Source: an uncultured bacterium
Lineage (GTDB): Bacteria; Atribacterota; Atribacteria; Atribacterales; Caldatribacteriaceae
DNA: 54,144 nt
Assembly: GCA_937139415.1 (NCBI GenBank)
Contig: CAKZPS010000060.1
Coordinates: 1 to 54,144, forward strand
Direction: 5' to 3'
The notes below the pieces were generated by a model, which saw only the letters and a list, made by a program, of their open reading frames with translations, was not told the DNA's origin and searched no databases. Of the stretch, positions 25,700 to 34,701 are shown piece after piece. The translations under genes were made by a program, and so were the position numbers. Each line of letters starts with the position of its first letter. Within the stretch, counting starts at the first letter, position 1.

Positions 25700-25718
25700 C
25701 ATATATATAATATATTCA
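25700..25718 (-). promoter_or_regulatory. AT-rich dyad upstream of padR, possible PadR operator
   Basis: An almost pure A/T alternating dyad (ATATATATAATATAT) lies immediately before the regulator's ribosome site and includes possible -10 hexamers such as TATTAT. PadR operators are often AT-rich dyads over the promoter. Assignment rests on position only. Confidence 0.4.
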
Positions 25719-25938
25719 TTTATCAACTACGATCTCATAAGAGTCAATTGCTCTTAAGACCTATCCGCTCGTGTAACACTTCTTTCAAGAGAACAAATCT
25801 CTTCAACCTTGAGAGGAATATGATAAGAAGAGGATCAATGCCTTACCCTGCCAGAAGAACCTTCCGCGCAATAACACGCATTCCCCTTTCCTTCCCGGAG
25901 AGAAAACCGACCATCTCTTGCATGGGAAGAGAGAAACT

Positions 25939-28257
25939 TTATAACTCTACTACCCGATTGCGTCCTTCTCTCTTGGCGGTATAGAGTGCCTGATCCACCC
26001 GCCGAAGCAGGGTATCGGCAGTGTCACCGGGTAGGAAACTGGTCACCCCAAAACTGGCAGCACAATTACATAAATCCCTGAGTCTATAATTTGCAATACG
26101 CCGCCTGAGTTCCTCGGCCACTCCCACTGCACCAAGCAGGTGGGTTTGGGTCAAGAGAATGATGAATTCTTCTCCTCCGAAACGAGCGAGAATATCGTTT
26201 TTGCGAATTCTCTTGAGAACAAGCTGGATAACCCCCTGCAACACTTCGTCCCCTATGAAGTGGCCAAACCGGTCATTAATACTTTTAAAGTGATCGAAAT
26301 CGAACATGACCAGAGAAAAGGGACTGCCACCCCTCCGTACCCGCTCGATTTCCCGTTCTAAGGCTTCCATAAAGTAACGACGGTTATAGGCACCGGTTAG
26401 AGGGTCGGTCACTGCCAAGCGATGGAGCTCTTCTTCCAACCGTCTTCGTTCACTCAAGTCGAGGAAAGTGATGAGGATCTTTTCTCCCTCTTCGGTTTTC
26501 AAACCCCGTACCGTTTTGAGGACCGGTAAAGCCGTACCATCAGCACGCAATAAATGCCCCTCAAATCGTTTCACCTCATCTCGGGAAGCCTTTATCGAGA
26601 CTCTTGCCTCTTCATCGAGGAGGAAGAATTTCTCCCAAGGTTGGTTCACCACTTGCCAGCGAGGCGTACCAAAAAGTTCTAACGCCTCTCCATTGACCTC
26701 CTCAATGCGTCCCAAATGAGCGTCAACGATGACCGCTCCTACCGGAAGAGCAGAGAGGAAGAGTTTGAGACGCTCCTCCTGTCGGCGCAACTCCTCCTCC
26801 ATCTTTCGGTAATGAGTAACCTCAAGGAAGTAACACAAACATAGTTCCATCCCTATGGGGACCCACCATACCTCAAAAATACGACCCTGTGCCTTTACCT
26901 CGCTTTTGAGCGCCATATTCCGACGGAGTGCTTCCTCTAAGCGGCAAAAAGCGCATTTGGTTTTCCCGTCGCTTATTCCTGGGAGAGAAAAAATCTCTTC
27001 AGAACAGTATCCTCCTACTCGAGAATGGAAAACATCTTCCGCAGCTTTATTCTGGACAACAATTCGAAAATGGTCACTCACAACCAAGGTCGGGTTCGGT
27101 ACATTCGCAACAAGCGATTGGAGGAGCTTTTCCTCCTTCCTCCGTTCGCCGATATCCCGCACCACACCGAGGAGATACCTCTTCCCCTCTCTCTGGAAGA
27201 GAGAGGGAACAATCTCTACCTCCACAACTTTGCCGTCTTTGTGTTTCACGCGACACTTGTGGAAAGAAGGAGATGACAAGCTCTCCAGTTCCCTCAAGAG
27301 ATGAGAAAAGACTATCTCCTCTTCTGGAACAAGAAAAGACCAAAAGTCCTTCCCCAGGACCTCCTCCCGAGGATAACCGAAAAGCTCTTGGGCCGCCCGA
27401 TTCCAAAACACGATTTCCTCTTTCTCGTCCACTACCACAATGGCATCGTGCACGCTCTCGGTAATCGTCCACAGAAACGCTTCTTGTTCCTTCATTTTGT
27501 CTTCAAGAAGCCGTGGTGCCGTTCGATCCACTGCCCAAGCAACTACCAGTTGTCCACCGTGGTATTCAAAGAGTTCAAGATGTACCTCCACGGGATAGAG
27601 TGACCCATTCTTACGGCGATGCACGGTGGCGAAAATGATTTTCTTTCGTTCTCCCGCAAAAAGCGGGGTCAGTATCTCACGGATTTTTTGCTCGGTACAT
27701 TCAGGTTGAATATCCAAAACGGTGAGCCTATACAGCTCTTCGAGGGTATAGCCAAGGTTTCGGATCGCACCCTGATTGACAGTCACTAAACGCAAAGTAT
27801 GAGGATGGAAGAGGTAAATCTCGTGGAGAGAATCTTCCCATAACCTCCGATGCAAAGTAAAGAAGGCATGGTACCGCTCAAACTCGAAAGCAAACCGCAC
27901 TGCACAGAGGAAAACTTCACGCGGTGCTTGTTTCGGTAAATGCCCACACCCCAATAAAAGGAAACGAAAGAGGTCTTCTCCTTTTTCTCCCTCCCCATCA
28001 AAGAGTACGATAAGAGGAATACGTTTGGCTTCAAAAATGGAGTGAGCCAAGGAAAAGCTCTCTTCCCCTCCAAAGCCTATTTCAAAGAGCACGCACCGGA
28101 AGGGTAACCCTTTCTCGAGGATCGCTTTTGCCTCTTCAGTGCGCCAAACGCTCTCCACTCGGTAACCAAACGATTCTAAGAAGTTTTTGAGAGTCTGGGC
28201 AAAAGAAACGTCCTCACAGAGTAAAAGAACTTGTTCCGCTCCCTTTTCCTCGACCAT
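25939..28257 (-). CDS. Diguanylate cyclase with degenerate receiver and multiple PAS domains
   Basis: A 772-residue cytoplasmic sensor predicted to make c-di-GMP. Residues 8-125 form a response-regulator-like fold in which the phospho-acceptor position is E59 (VLFEIGFGG) instead of Asp, so it may be locked or bind a partner rather than be phosphorylated. About four PAS domains follow (near 135-250, 262-370, 380-480, 490-605); the third has a C435-A-F-C438 pair. The GGDEF domain has GGEEF at 694-698 with DFDHFKSINDRFGH upstream, so it should be active. No EAL or HD-GYP domain. Stands alone; ATG start at 28257. Confidence 0.9.
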   Translation of the reverse strand: MVEEKGAEQVLLLCEDVSFAQTLKNFLESFGYRVESVWRTEEAKAILEKGLPFRCVLFEIGFGGEESFSLAHSIFEAKRIPLIVLFDGEGEKGEDLFRFLLLGCGHLPKQAPREVFLCAVRFAFEFERYHAFFTLHRRLWEDSLHEIYLFHPHTLRLVTVNQGAIRNLGYTLEELYRLTVLDIQPECTEQKIREILTPLFAGERKKIIFATVHRRKNGSLYPVEVHLELFEYHGGQLVVAWAVDRTAPRLLEDKMKEQEAFLWTITESVHDAIVVVDEKEEIVFWNRAAQELFGYPREEVLGKDFWSFLVPEEEIVFSHLLRELESLSSPSFHKCRVKHKDGKVVEVEIVPSLFQREGKRYLLGVVRDIGERRKEEKLLQSLVANVPNPTLVVSDHFRIVVQNKAAEDVFHSRVGGYCSEEIFSLPGISDGKTKCAFCRLEEALRRNMALKSEVKAQGRIFEVWWVPIGMELCLCYFLEVTHYRKMEEELRRQEERLKLFLSALPVGAVIVDAHLGRIEEVNGEALELFGTPRWQVVNQPWEKFFLLDEEARVSIKASRDEVKRFEGHLLRADGTALPVLKTVRGLKTEEGEKILITFLDLSERRRLEEELHRLAVTDPLTGAYNRRYFMEALEREIERVRRGGSPFSLVMFDFDHFKSINDRFGHFIGDEVLQGVIQLVLKRIRKNDILARFGGEEFIILLTQTHLLGAVGVAEELRRRIANYRLRDLCNCAASFGVTSFLPGDTADTLLRRVDQALYTAKREGRNRVVEL

Positions 28258-28367
28258 ACGCGAAAGCGTCTCTCTTTCCGTTCTTTAAAGCATAGAATGA
28301 AAAATATCTTATTCTTATAATTATAATATATCACAAAATATTCAGAAACTTGGAGAGTTTACAGTCT

Positions 28368-29189
28368 TTACTCTTTCAGTGCTCCGGCGGTCAAACCGGC
28401 GATGATGGCTTTCCCGGCCAGCAAAGCTACGACGAGAGGAGGAATCGTGTAAATCATGCTCCCTGCCATGAGCTTATTCCACTCTACGCCGTACTGACCG
28501 ATGAAAACATAGAGACCGATGCTGATAGGACGCATAGTTTCCTGCTTAATGAAAGCGAGTGGAACAATGAAATTGCCCCAGGCCAAAAGAAAAACCAATA
28601 TGGAGACAGAAGCGATACCGGGAGCAGAGAGAGGCAAAAAAACCTTAGTGAAAATGGTAAAGTAAGAAGCTCCATCAATGAGAGCTGCCTCGATCAACCC
28701 AGAGGGAACAGAAGCCATGTAGGACCTTAAGATGATAATAGCAAACGGGGCTAAGAATACCGAGAGGGCAAGAACAACACCAATATGAGAGTCAATCAGT
28801 TTCAATTTTGTAAACATGAGAAAGAGGGGAATGATAATCGCCGTATAGGGGAGCATCTGTACAAAGGCAAAGAGAAAGCTCAAAGAATTCTTGAAGAGAA
28901 ACTGAAACTTGGTGATGACAAAGGCAGCGGGCAAGGCAACCATTAGGGTCAAAAGGAGCGTTCCAAAAGAAATGGCAAAGCTATTCTTGATATAGGGGAG
29001 GAGCGTAGAGAGAGCTTCTCGATAATATGCGAGAGTAGGACGAGGGGGAAAGAGATAAGGGGGTTTGTAAAAAATTTCCTCCGTAGACATGAATCCCCCT
29101 ATAGCGATGAAATAGAGAGGAGAAACAATGAGAATAACCACCAAGGCGACAAGGACACTCCACTTCCATCCTCCTTGTTTTTTCACCAA
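28368..29189 (-). CDS. Sugar ABC transporter permease, MalG-like
   Basis: A 273-residue carbohydrate ABC permease with a complete first membrane segment (WSVLVALVVILIVSPLYFIAIGG), the usual six helices and the EAA loop (EAALIDGASYFTIFTKVFLPLSAPG). It lies 3 nt after its MalF-type partner. Comparison with the damaged MalG-like copy at 20.8 kb shows what that copy has lost. Probably uses a shared ATPase encoded elsewhere. Confidence 0.9.
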   Translation of the reverse strand: MVKKQGGWKWSVLVALVVILIVSPLYFIAIGGFMSTEEIFYKPPYLFPPRPTLAYYREALSTLLPYIKNSFAISFGTLLLTLMVALPAAFVITKFQFLFKNSLSFLFAFVQMLPYTAIIIPLFLMFTKLKLIDSHIGVVLALSVFLAPFAIIILRSYMASVPSGLIEAALIDGASYFTIFTKVFLPLSAPGIASVSILVFLLAWGNFIVPLAFIKQETMRPISIGLYVFIGQYGVEWNKLMAGSMIYTIPPLVVALLAGKAIIAGLTAGALKE

Positions 29190-29192
29190 GCC

Positions 29193-30065
29193 TCACCTCT
29201 CTTCCCATTTCATTCGGTTCGAAAACCCGATAAACACGATGACGATTATCTGCATTAGTACGAGTACCGCCGTAGATTTTCCAAATTGAAATCTATCAAA
29301 AGCAAGAGAGTAAGAAAAAGTGCTCAAAAGATGGGAGGCTCCTCCCGGACCTCCTTTGGTTACGATCCACACAAGGTCGAAGACCTTAAAGGTCAAGATA
29401 CACCCCAAAACGAAGGTGGTGATAATGACCGGCTTCAAGACCGGTAGAGTAATGTACAATACCCTTTGCCAACCTTTTGCGCCGTCTATGGCGGCACTTT
29501 CGTAGAGTTCTCCAGGAATTTGTTGCATACCGGTATAGAGCAGAATAAAGTTGAAAGGAATTCCCAACCATACATTAACGGTGGTGAGAGAATAAATTGC
29601 CATTCTCTCGGTAGTTATCCACATAACCGGTTCCTTAATCCATCCCAGGGCGGTAAGAAAATTATTCAAAAACCCGTTATCGCTAAGAAACCATCTAAAA
29701 AAAGAACCCGAAACCATGATGGGCATAACCCAGGGGATCATCACCAGTGCTTGGAAGAGACCTTTCAAAGGAAATTCACGGTCAAATAAAAGAGCAAGCA
29801 AAAAACCAACCACCATCTGGAGAAAGATAGAAACTAAGGTGAAAACGGCAGTATTGGTGAGAGCTTTCCAAAAAGTAGCATTGACTAAGATATCACTATA
29901 GTTTGCTATTCCCACACTGCGAGCCGTGCCTCGAATATAACTGATCAGGTTAACATCCTTGAAACTCAAAAAGACGTTATAAACTATGGGATAAATTCCG
30001 AAAAAGATCACCAAGACTAAGGACGGGATTAAAAAAAACAAAAGAGAAGTTCTCGATATCTTCAT
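29193..30065 (-). CDS. Sugar ABC transporter permease, MalF-like
   Basis: A 290-residue carbohydrate ABC permease of the MalF/UgpA type: TM1 LLFFLIPSLVLVIFFGIYPIVYN, EAA loop YESAAIDGAKGWQRVLYITLPVLKP and the conserved VTKGGPGGASHLLSTFSYSLAF near the C terminus. It is separated from the upstream binding-protein gene by about 100 nt that includes a very stable hairpin. Confidence 0.9.
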   Translation of the reverse strand: MKISRTSLLFFLIPSLVLVIFFGIYPIVYNVFLSFKDVNLISYIRGTARSVGIANYSDILVNATFWKALTNTAVFTLVSIFLQMVVGFLLALLFDREFPLKGLFQALVMIPWVMPIMVSGSFFRWFLSDNGFLNNFLTALGWIKEPVMWITTERMAIYSLTTVNVWLGIPFNFILLYTGMQQIPGELYESAAIDGAKGWQRVLYITLPVLKPVIITTFVLGCILTFKVFDLVWIVTKGGPGGASHLLSTFSYSLAFDRFQFGKSTAVLVLMQIIVIVFIGFSNRMKWEER

Positions 30066-30136
30066 CTCTTCTCCTCCTCAACCATCATTCCGAAGACGCT
30101 TTGGGGGTGAATTCGGAGAGAACCCCTGGGTGGCAA

Positions 30137-30170
30137 GATACCATGAGCGGGTTTCCCCGCTCATGGTATC
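30137..30170. repeat. 15-bp perfect hairpin between binding-protein and permease genes
   Basis: GATACCATGAGCGGG (30137-30151) and CCCGCTCATGGTATC (30156-30170) with a 4-nt loop. It begins inside the stop codon of the binding-protein gene and is not followed by T residues, so it is more likely a partial terminator or RNA-stabilising stem than a full terminator. Such stems commonly make the binding protein more abundant than the permeases of the same operon (compare malE-malF). Confidence 0.75.
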
Positions 30171-31500
30171 ATTTCTCCTTAGCCCTTTCTAAAACCTCCA
30201 TCAAAGTTTGCCTGACAAAATTCTTGGTCTCTTCATATTCTTGGCCAGGAAAGAGAGCTTTGATATTCCGAGCTGCTCCCTGGAAAGCCTCCTCAGGCGA
30301 CTGTGACCCAGTAAGTGCTTTTTGTAAGGCTAAAGCGAGTTCGGTAGAAACATCGGGGTACTTCCCCATTCCCCCCATAGGAGGACGAGGTAAGGCAAAC
30401 TCGGCTTGTTTAATAAATACTTCAAATTCTGGTTTCATGGCCGCTATCTTTGTCGAGTAAGAAGCAAGGGTTGGAATGTGACCTGTCCAATTGGCGTAAT
30501 ATTCGTCAAGTTTTTCCTTAAACCAAATGCGTATCAATTCCCAACTATATTTCACCTTTTCAGCATCAGCAGTTGTTATGCCCGTACACTCTCCACCAAA
30601 CGGTAAAACCGCGGAACGCATGCCTGCGTCTGGAACCGGGAAAGGTGCTACTTTCACATCACCCATCTTTTCAAGCACATCTGGGAGAAGATGCCAACCG
30701 AATTCCCAGTTTCCATTCACCATCATAGCTACTTGAGCATTCATGAACCATATCGTCTCGTCACCTTGGTCTTTTAAGTTGACGACATCCCGGGGAGCAT
30801 ATCCCTCCTTCACCAAGCCAGTAACGAATTCTAAGGCCTCTATCGCCTCTTTTTGATCGAGTTCTAAGAGACTCCCGCCATTTGACCACAGGAAAGGCTC
30901 GAATTGCCAGGTGCCTGCTTCATCTGCACCCGCGTAGAAGATAATACCGTAAATTCCCAGATTTTCCTTTATCTTTTTACAAACCTCGGCGAATTCTGCC
31001 CACGTTCTCGGCGGCTGGTCAACCCCCACCTTCTGGAGCATGTTCTCTCGGTAGAAAATGGCAAGGTTGTTGGTATGTATTTGCAAGGCGTAAATACCTT
31101 CATCGGTACTGGTTAACAAGCGATGACCGCTGAAGAAATCCATCCAGAAATCATTCCCTAAATCCTGCATAACTTGTTCTTTAATATTCTGGAAGATATC
31201 TGCCTCGATTAACTGAGGCACCCAAGGATTGTCTAAATACACAAGGTCAGGCAAGGTATTCGAAACAGCCTGTTGGAGAATGGTAGACATATACTCAGCA
31301 AAGGGAATGTACACGTAGTTTACTTCCACATCTGGATATTTCTTGTTAAACTCTGGAACTAAAACCTTTTGGATGAACTGTGCCACTTGCTCGTTGGGGT
31401 TAGAATAACTTTGGAAAGTCAAGGTAGTTCCCGCAAAAACCGACGTCCCTACCACCAAGGGCAAAAACAGAACCAACCAAACCAACGTTTTCTTAAGCAT
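30169..31500 (-). CDS. Sugar ABC transporter substrate-binding protein, family 1
   Basis: Solute-binding lobe protein of a carbohydrate transporter. I choose ATG 31500 (MLKKTLVWLVLFLPLVVGTSVFAG, a clear signal peptide), with GGAGGA 8-10 nt upstream; two in-frame ATGs slightly upstream are possible. The mature part has LTFQSYSNPNEQVAQFIQKVLVPEFNKKYPDVEVNYVY and AMMVNGNWEFGWHLL, typical of family 1 proteins. First gene of the SBP-MalF-MalG operon, divergent from an AraC regulator 98 nt away, which likely controls it. Confidence 0.9.
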   Translation of the reverse strand: MLKKTLVWLVLFLPLVVGTSVFAGTTLTFQSYSNPNEQVAQFIQKVLVPEFNKKYPDVEVNYVYIPFAEYMSTILQQAVSNTLPDLVYLDNPWVPQLIEADIFQNIKEQVMQDLGNDFWMDFFSGHRLLTSTDEGIYALQIHTNNLAIFYRENMLQKVGVDQPPRTWAEFAEVCKKIKENLGIYGIIFYAGADEAGTWQFEPFLWSNGGSLLELDQKEAIEALEFVTGLVKEGYAPRDVVNLKDQGDETIWFMNAQVAMMVNGNWEFGWHLLPDVLEKMGDVKVAPFPVPDAGMRSAVLPFGGECTGITTADAEKVKYSWELIRIWFKEKLDEYYANWTGHIPTLASYSTKIAAMKPEFEVFIKQAEFALPRPPMGGMGKYPDVSTELALALQKALTGSQSPEEAFQGAARNIKALFPGQEYEETKNFVRQTLMEVLERAKEK

Positions 31501-31597
31501 ATCCATCCTCCTCCGTTGAGAAACTACTCGTATTGTAGACACAATTTTTTCGGTGTGTTAAGATTAAAAGTGCTTTAAAAAGGAGGACTATTGCGAC

Positions 31598-32434
31598 TTG
31601 TTAGACCTTTTCCGTCTTAACTACGCTTTGCCCTTAGAAGCGATAAATGGAGGATTATTTCTATCGAGAGGTACCGGAAAACACCCAGACCGAATAATTG
31701 ATTCCTATGAATTCATTTTCGTAACCTCCGGAGAACTGCATATTCAAGAAGAACATCAACCCTTTGCTTTACTCTCCAACCATTATCTCATTCTTTATCC
31801 GGAAAAACGACATTGGGGAACGAGTCCCTTCACGCCCAATCTCAGTTTCTATTGGATACATTTTCGAGTAGGCGAAGCTTTCGGAGAAGAGAAACCAAAT
31901 CTTTTGCAAATTCCCCGTTACGGAAAAGTAGAGAGACCAGAGTTCCTTAAAGAGCTCCTGCGTCGTTTCCTCGACGTCCAAGAAGTGACGAGCAACACCA
32001 CTCTGTTGCGAAGTCTATTCCTCCTCACCATTCTTTGCGAGATAAAAGACCAATTCGAAAATCCCGAACACGATAGGCTTGTAGCCACCTCTACCGAGAC
32101 CTTAGCGAACCTCGTAGAACAGTATATCAGAACCCACTTCCACGAAAAAATTTCTACCTCTACCATTGCCAGAAAACTGGGTTATAATCCGGACTACCTT
32201 GAACGGAGGTACAAAGAAACGTTTAGTCGCACCATAAGCGAAGGAATACAGGAACGTCGCCTTCGCCATGCGAGCAACCTACTCCTCGAAAGTAATATGA
32301 CCGTAAAAGAAATAGCCCTAAGGTGTGGCTTTAGAGATTGCAGTCTTCTCCGACGGACATTCAAACAGAAAAAAGGAGTAACTCCTTCTCTTTATCGAAG
32401 ACTCCGGGGAAGAATTCACGTGAATACTGCGTAA
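31598..32434 (+). CDS. AraC-family transcriptional regulator
   Basis: A 278-residue regulator with an N-terminal cupin-like sensing domain (YEFIFVTSGELHIQEEHQPFALLSNHYLILYPEKRHWG) and a C-terminal double helix-turn-helix: ISTSTIARKLGYNPDYLERRYKETFSRT and MTVKEIALRCGFRDCSLLRRTFKQKKGVTPSLYRR. A TTG start at 31598 follows AAGGAGG at a good distance; no ATG is available nearby. Divergent from the sugar-binding-protein gene, so it probably activates that operon in response to its sugar. Confidence 0.88.
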   Translation: MLDLFRLNYALPLEAINGGLFLSRGTGKHPDRIIDSYEFIFVTSGELHIQEEHQPFALLSNHYLILYPEKRHWGTSPFTPNLSFYWIHFRVGEAFGEEKPNLLQIPRYGKVERPEFLKELLRRFLDVQEVTSNTTLLRSLFLLTILCEIKDQFENPEHDRLVATSTETLANLVEQYIRTHFHEKISTSTIARKLGYNPDYLERRYKETFSRTISEGIQERRLRHASNLLLESNMTVKEIALRCGFRDCSLLRRTFKQKKGVTPSLYRRLRGRIHVNTA

Positions 32435-32821
32435 TGAGAGAATAACCCTCACTGATTCATAATTACCTTGGAGTCGGTCGTATTCAGTCAATGTTCCTCG
32501 AGGAAAGACTTTTTCCTTCCTTTGAGGGGAATAGCATAGTTTCCCCAAGGTTTCTCTTTCAGGCCTTTCACTGTTTTTCTTAGCCCCGGATTGAGCGTCA
32601 TGGAGCGTATCAATTTTAGGAAATTGTTGCATCATCCATAGAAAAAAGGGGCAAAGAGAGGTTGAGTCATCTTTCCTTCTCTTTTATAGAGAGTGGATGA
32701 CGATAAGGCTACTCTTGAGAGGGGGTATGGGGAATTTATAGGGAAATCTCGTGTTCTATTCATGTTCTATTCATGGAAGGAAACGGAATCTCTCAAGAAA
32801 AAATCCAAAGGAGTTGATGAG
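32435..32821. other. Intergenic region, no gene seen
   Basis: No convincing coding sequence. It holds a small hairpin GGGGAA/TTCCCC at 32526-32546 and an 11-nt tandem duplication (TGTTCTATTCA, 32752-32762 and 32763-32773) about 50 nt before the phosphoesterase start. A weak promoter TTGAGT / TTATAG lies near 32660-32690. Confidence 0.4.
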
Positions 32822-33514
32822 ATGAAAATTGCCGTTTTTTCTGACCTCCACGGAAATATTTTCGCCTTGGAGGCTGTGCTTAAGGTAATTGTACAGGCAC
32901 AAGCGAATGAAATAGTGTGCTTGGGCGATCTTGTGGGATACCACCCCTTTCCTAATGAGGTCGTTGAACGTATACGACGTCTTGCCATTCCCACCATCAT
33001 GGGCAATTACGATCAAGGAGTGGGTTTTGACCTTGACGATTGCGGTTGTGCCTACCGAAGTCAAGAAGAGCGAGAAAGAGGACATCTCTCGTTCGCTTGG
33101 ACCCGCCGGGTAGTGACGCAAGAGCACAAGCAGTTCCTCACCCAACTTCTCCCCCGGTATGAAATAGAGTTCGGAGAACACCGTCTCCTCTTTGTCCACG
33201 GAAGTCCCCGCCGCATCAATGAGTACCTCTTTCCCGACCGGCCGGAGGAGAGTTTCCTCCATATGATGGAAAAGGAAAAGGCTCAGGTTCTCGTTTGCGG
33301 ACATACCCACATCCCATTCTGCCGCCGTATCCAACACCTCCTTGTGATTAACGACGGAAGCGTAGGGCTCCCCAAAGACGGAGACTGGCGGGCTTGTCTT
33401 TGCCTCATTGAAATCGGAGAGGAAATCACCGTCCATTTCGAGCGCATCCCTTATCCTCGGGAACTCCTCCTCCACGAATACGAAAAATATCCCGAACTCC
33501 CTCGTTTCCTATGA
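32822..33514 (+). CDS. Metallophosphoesterase, YfcE/MJ0936-like
   Basis: A 230-residue calcineurin-like phosphoesterase with all five metal-site motifs: SDLHGN (residues 7-12), GDLVGYH, MGNYDQG, VHGSPR and CGHTHIPF. The ATG at 32822 with AAAGGAG upstream gives the standard MKIAVFSDLHG start; a frame extension upstream has no ribosome site. The family hydrolyses phosphodiesters or phosphomonoesters; the substrate is unknown. Confidence 0.9.
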   Translation: MKIAVFSDLHGNIFALEAVLKVIVQAQANEIVCLGDLVGYHPFPNEVVERIRRLAIPTIMGNYDQGVGFDLDDCGCAYRSQEERERGHLSFAWTRRVVTQEHKQFLTQLLPRYEIEFGEHRLLFVHGSPRRINEYLFPDRPEESFLHMMEKEKAQVLVCGHTHIPFCRRIQHLLVINDGSVGLPKDGDWRACLCLIEIGEEITVHFERIPYPRELLLHEYEKYPELPRFL

Positions 33515-33557
33515 GAAAGACGTACCGCATTCTTCACCCTCGAAAAGAGTACGAGAC

Positions 33558-33609
33558 TTGACAGAAAAGGAGAAAAAACGTATCCTTTATTTAGAAATAT
33601 TTCTAAATA
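33558..33609 (+). promoter_or_regulatory. Promoter with 22-bp perfect palindrome (ArsR-type operator)
   Basis: TTGACA at 33558-33563, a 17-nt spacer and TATCCT at 33581-33586, followed at once by the perfect palindrome TATTTAGAAAT/ATTTCTAAATA at 33588-33609 over the expected transcription start. The downstream operon ends with an ArsR-family repressor, so this is very probably its autoregulatory operator. Confidence 0.8.
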
Positions 33610-33628
33610 TTGTTATGAGGAGGACAAC

Positions 33629-34297
33629 ATGGGTAACGGAAAAGTTCCACTCCCTATCAACCGTTTCTTTCTCGGGTGGACCATCATCCTCTACGGCGTG
33701 AGCGCTCTCCTCTACCCCTACCTCCCCGATAGAGTTCCTGCCCACTGGAATGTAACCGGGGAAGTGGATCGGTATGCCGGAAAACTCTTTCATGTGCTCT
33801 TTTTTCCCTCCCTCATTCTTGGACTCTACCTGCTCATGGGCCTTGCCCCGGTTATTGAACCTAAAAAAGGGAGCTACGAAAAATTTCGTAATACTTTCGA
33901 GTTTTTCCGAGCACTCATCACCATTTTTTTCTCATTTCTCTATCTCATTACTACCTTGTACGCCTTGGGCACAAAACTTTCGGTGGGGAAAATGATTCTT
34001 TTTGCCATGGGGCTTCTCTGGCTTTTCTTGGGAAACTCTATGGGAAAAATTCGCCACAACTTTACATTCGGGATAAAAACGCCCTGGACCTTAGCGAACG
34101 AAGAGGTATGGAATAAAACCCACCGAGCTTCCGGTCCTCTTTGGGTAGGAATGGGGATAGTATGGATGTCGAGTACACTCTTACCCGAAAGAGGAGGGTT
34201 TATCTTGGCCATGAGCACCTTGGTGGGGATAGTCATTTTCGGCTTTGGGTATTCCTACTTTCTCTTTGGAAGGATCAAAAAGAACGGACGACCATGA
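33629..34297 (+). CDS. SdpI-family membrane protein (DUF1648 plus SdpI domain)
   Basis: A 222-residue polytopic membrane protein with the DUF1648 motif RVPAHWNVTGEVDRYAGK near residue 35 and an SdpI/YhfL-like half (GNSMGKIRHNFTFGIKTPWTLANEEVWNKTHRASG near residue 130). In Bacillus subtilis SdpI gives immunity to the SdpC toxin and sequesters the ArsR-type repressor SdpR. Here it is followed by, and overlaps by 4 nt, an ArsR repressor gene, the same pairing. No sdpABC toxin genes are visible, so it may protect against foreign toxins or have another envelope role. Confidence 0.85.
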   Translation: MGNGKVPLPINRFFLGWTIILYGVSALLYPYLPDRVPAHWNVTGEVDRYAGKLFHVLFFPSLILGLYLLMGLAPVIEPKKGSYEKFRNTFEFFRALITIFFSFLYLITTLYALGTKLSVGKMILFAMGLLWLFLGNSMGKIRHNFTFGIKTPWTLANEEVWNKTHRASGPLWVGMGIVWMSSTLLPERGGFILAMSTLVGIVIFGFGYSYFLFGRIKKNGRP

Positions 34298-34584
34298 GTC
34301 TCAATCTCATTTTCAAAGCGCTCTCCGACCCCATACGAAGGGAGATTTTACAGCATCTCCGCAGGAGAGACTTGACCGCGGGAGAAATCGCCGCTCGTTT
34401 TTCACTCACCTGGCCCACTGTGTCTTACCACTTGCAGATTTTGAAAGAGGCAGGAATGGTTATCGATGAGCGCAAAGGGCAAAATATTGTCTATTCCCTC
34501 AATACCTCGGTGTTGGAAGATGTCATCCAAGTCCTCTTTGAATTCATGAACCGTAAACCTCCCTCCTCCAAATTGGGGAAATGA
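34294..34584 (+). CDS. ArsR-family repressor, SdpR-like
   Basis: A 96-residue winged helix-turn-helix protein: FKALSDPIRREILQHLRRRDLTAGEIAARFSLTWPTVSYHLQILKEAGMVIDERKGQNIVYSLN. No Cys residues at metal-binding positions, so it is not a metal sensor; this matches SdpR-type regulators that are controlled by titration to the membrane by SdpI. ATGA overlap with the SdpI-like gene. The 22-bp palindrome upstream of the operon is its likely site. Confidence 0.88.
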   Translation: MSLNLIFKALSDPIRREILQHLRRRDLTAGEIAARFSLTWPTVSYHLQILKEAGMVIDERKGQNIVYSLNTSVLEDVIQVLFEFMNRKPPSSKLGK

Positions 34585-34701
34585 CCTCTCAAAAATGCGT
34601 GGAGACAAGGAGAATGCGCTTTCTCTCCCGAGAGGGAAAGCCGTATTCCTCATCCTTCGTGCTACAATACCTGTAAATCGAGATGAGGTGAATATGAGCG
34701 A

